A DNA stretch of 64,000 nucleotides from Thermodesulfovibrio sp. 3907-1M (lineage in GTDB: Bacteria > Nitrospirota > Thermodesulfovibrionia > Thermodesulfovibrionales > Thermodesulfovibrionaceae), in the NCBI RefSeq assembly GCF_040450955.1, contig NZ_CP144373.1, forward strand, positions 1,034,486 to 1,098,485, given 5' to 3'. Both the position numbers and the translations under genes were made by a program. This document shows positions 63,690 through 64,000 of the stretch, piece by piece. The notes beneath the pieces are model-generated. The model made no database searches. It was not told where the DNA came from and was given only the letters and a program-made list of their open reading frames with translations. Every line of letters starts with the position of its first letter. Position 1 is the stretch's first letter.

Positions 63690-63714
63690 GCTTTTATAAG
63701 GGAGGACCACAGAA

Positions 63715-64000
63715 ATGAAGATAACTCATTATTCCTTTGGAAAAATTGTGATTAATGGAAATGAATACACTCAGGACATTATTGTTTTTCATGATTCTGT
63801 TTTCCCATCATGGTGGAGAAAACAGGGACATTCACTTTGCATGGAAGACCTCGGAGAAGTATTTAAAAAAGATGTTAAAATTCTTATTGTTGGAACAGGA
63901 GCTTATGAAAGAATGCAGGTGCCCCAAAGCTTGATAGAAGAGCTCAAACAAAGAGGAATTGAAACCTTTGTTTACGGAACAGAAAAAGCTGTAGCAGTAT
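63715..64000 (+). CDS. Mth938-like (DUF498/NDUFAF3) domain protein, cut by the right edge
   Basis: Ninety-five codons are visible from ATG 63715 (MKITHYSFGKIVINGNEY...) to the window end, behind GGGAGG. The motif DVKILIVGTGAYERMQVPQ matches the Mth938 domain, a small Rossmann-like fold protein found in mitochondrial complex I assembly factor NDUFAF3 and in many bacteria and archaea of unknown role. It directly follows tRNA-Sec (25 nt), so it is probably cotranscribed with it. C-terminus is outside the window. Confidence 0.85.
   Translation, partial: MKITHYSFGKIVINGNEYTQDIIVFHDSVFPSWWRKQGHSLCMEDLGEVFKKDVKILIVGTGAYERMQVPQSLIEELKQRGIETFVYGTEKAVAV

Overview
The window is a dense, AT-rich bacterial chromosome segment (roughly 35-40% GC by eye) with about 60 protein genes, three tRNA genes, one 5S rRNA gene and almost no spare DNA. 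Gene content suggests an anaerobic Gram-negative bacterium: KDO synthesis (kdsA), a GT9 heptosyltransferase-like protein, lipoproteins and LPS-type envelope genes; B12-dependent (class II) and oxygen-sensitive (class III) ribonucleotide reductases but no class I; a ferredoxin-dependent 2-oxoacid oxidoreductase subunit; a corrinoid-activating ASKHA/ferredoxin protein; archaeal-type phosphoglycerate mutase; split transketolase; and tRNA-Sec. A Nitrospirota (Thermodesulfovibrio-like) source fits, but this is inference from style and content, not from a marker search.

Layout. 1-8600: TatD/radical-SAM fusion (cut by the left edge), apgM, an amidohydrolase-yihY-thiD-purC run, nfo, a toxin-antitoxin remnant (mntA with a frameshifted hepT), tRNA-Cys and tRNA-Gly, dapB and yacG. 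8650-21006: nrdJ with an ABC exporter, a LytS/LytTR two-component system beside cstA, then a cobalamin riboswitch in front of metE-nrdD. 21007-21481: repeat block 1. 21482-35552: cutA and two small genes, hisD, an orphan vorB, sapC, GT9, the corrinoid activator, cysS-rlmB-copA, uppP-ftsK. 35591-36312: orphan 5S gene and repeat block 2. 36313-45606: cold-shock protein, lipA, alcohol dehydrogenase, aminotransferase-hom-E1-JAMM, PBP1A, parAB. 45626-51352 (minus): kdsA, propeller lipoprotein, bioA, polA. 51449-59946: split transketolase, ftsEX-envC-ctpA, yceD-rpmF-plsX-fabH. 59949-63054 (minus): TVP38/DedA-like protein, slipin, chemoreceptor. 63083-64000: repeat block 3, tRNA-Sec, and a Mth938-like gene cut by the right edge.

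How parts work together. B12 is a theme: nrdJ and the corrinoid activator use cobalamin, while the cobalamin riboswitch precedes the B12-independent enzymes MetE and NrdD, which form one transcription unit. The LytS/LytTR pair probably controls the adjacent cstA transporter through a 10-bp direct repeat with an 11-bp spacer just upstream of the cstA promoter. The hom-E1-JAMM cluster resembles thiocarboxylate-based sulfur transfer to homocysteine.

The most unusual features are (i) a 92-93 bp element with perfect 11-bp inverted ends present once in each of three intergenic blocks, with a related subfamily showing a compensatory stem change and helically phased arrays of its end sequence; (ii) a set of genes without Shine-Dalgarno sequence whose start codon lies 6-8 nt after a -10-like hexamer, suggesting leaderless mRNAs; (iii) the TatD-radical SAM fusion; and (iv) the B12-switch over metE-nrdD. 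No CRISPR array, prophage or transposase gene was seen.
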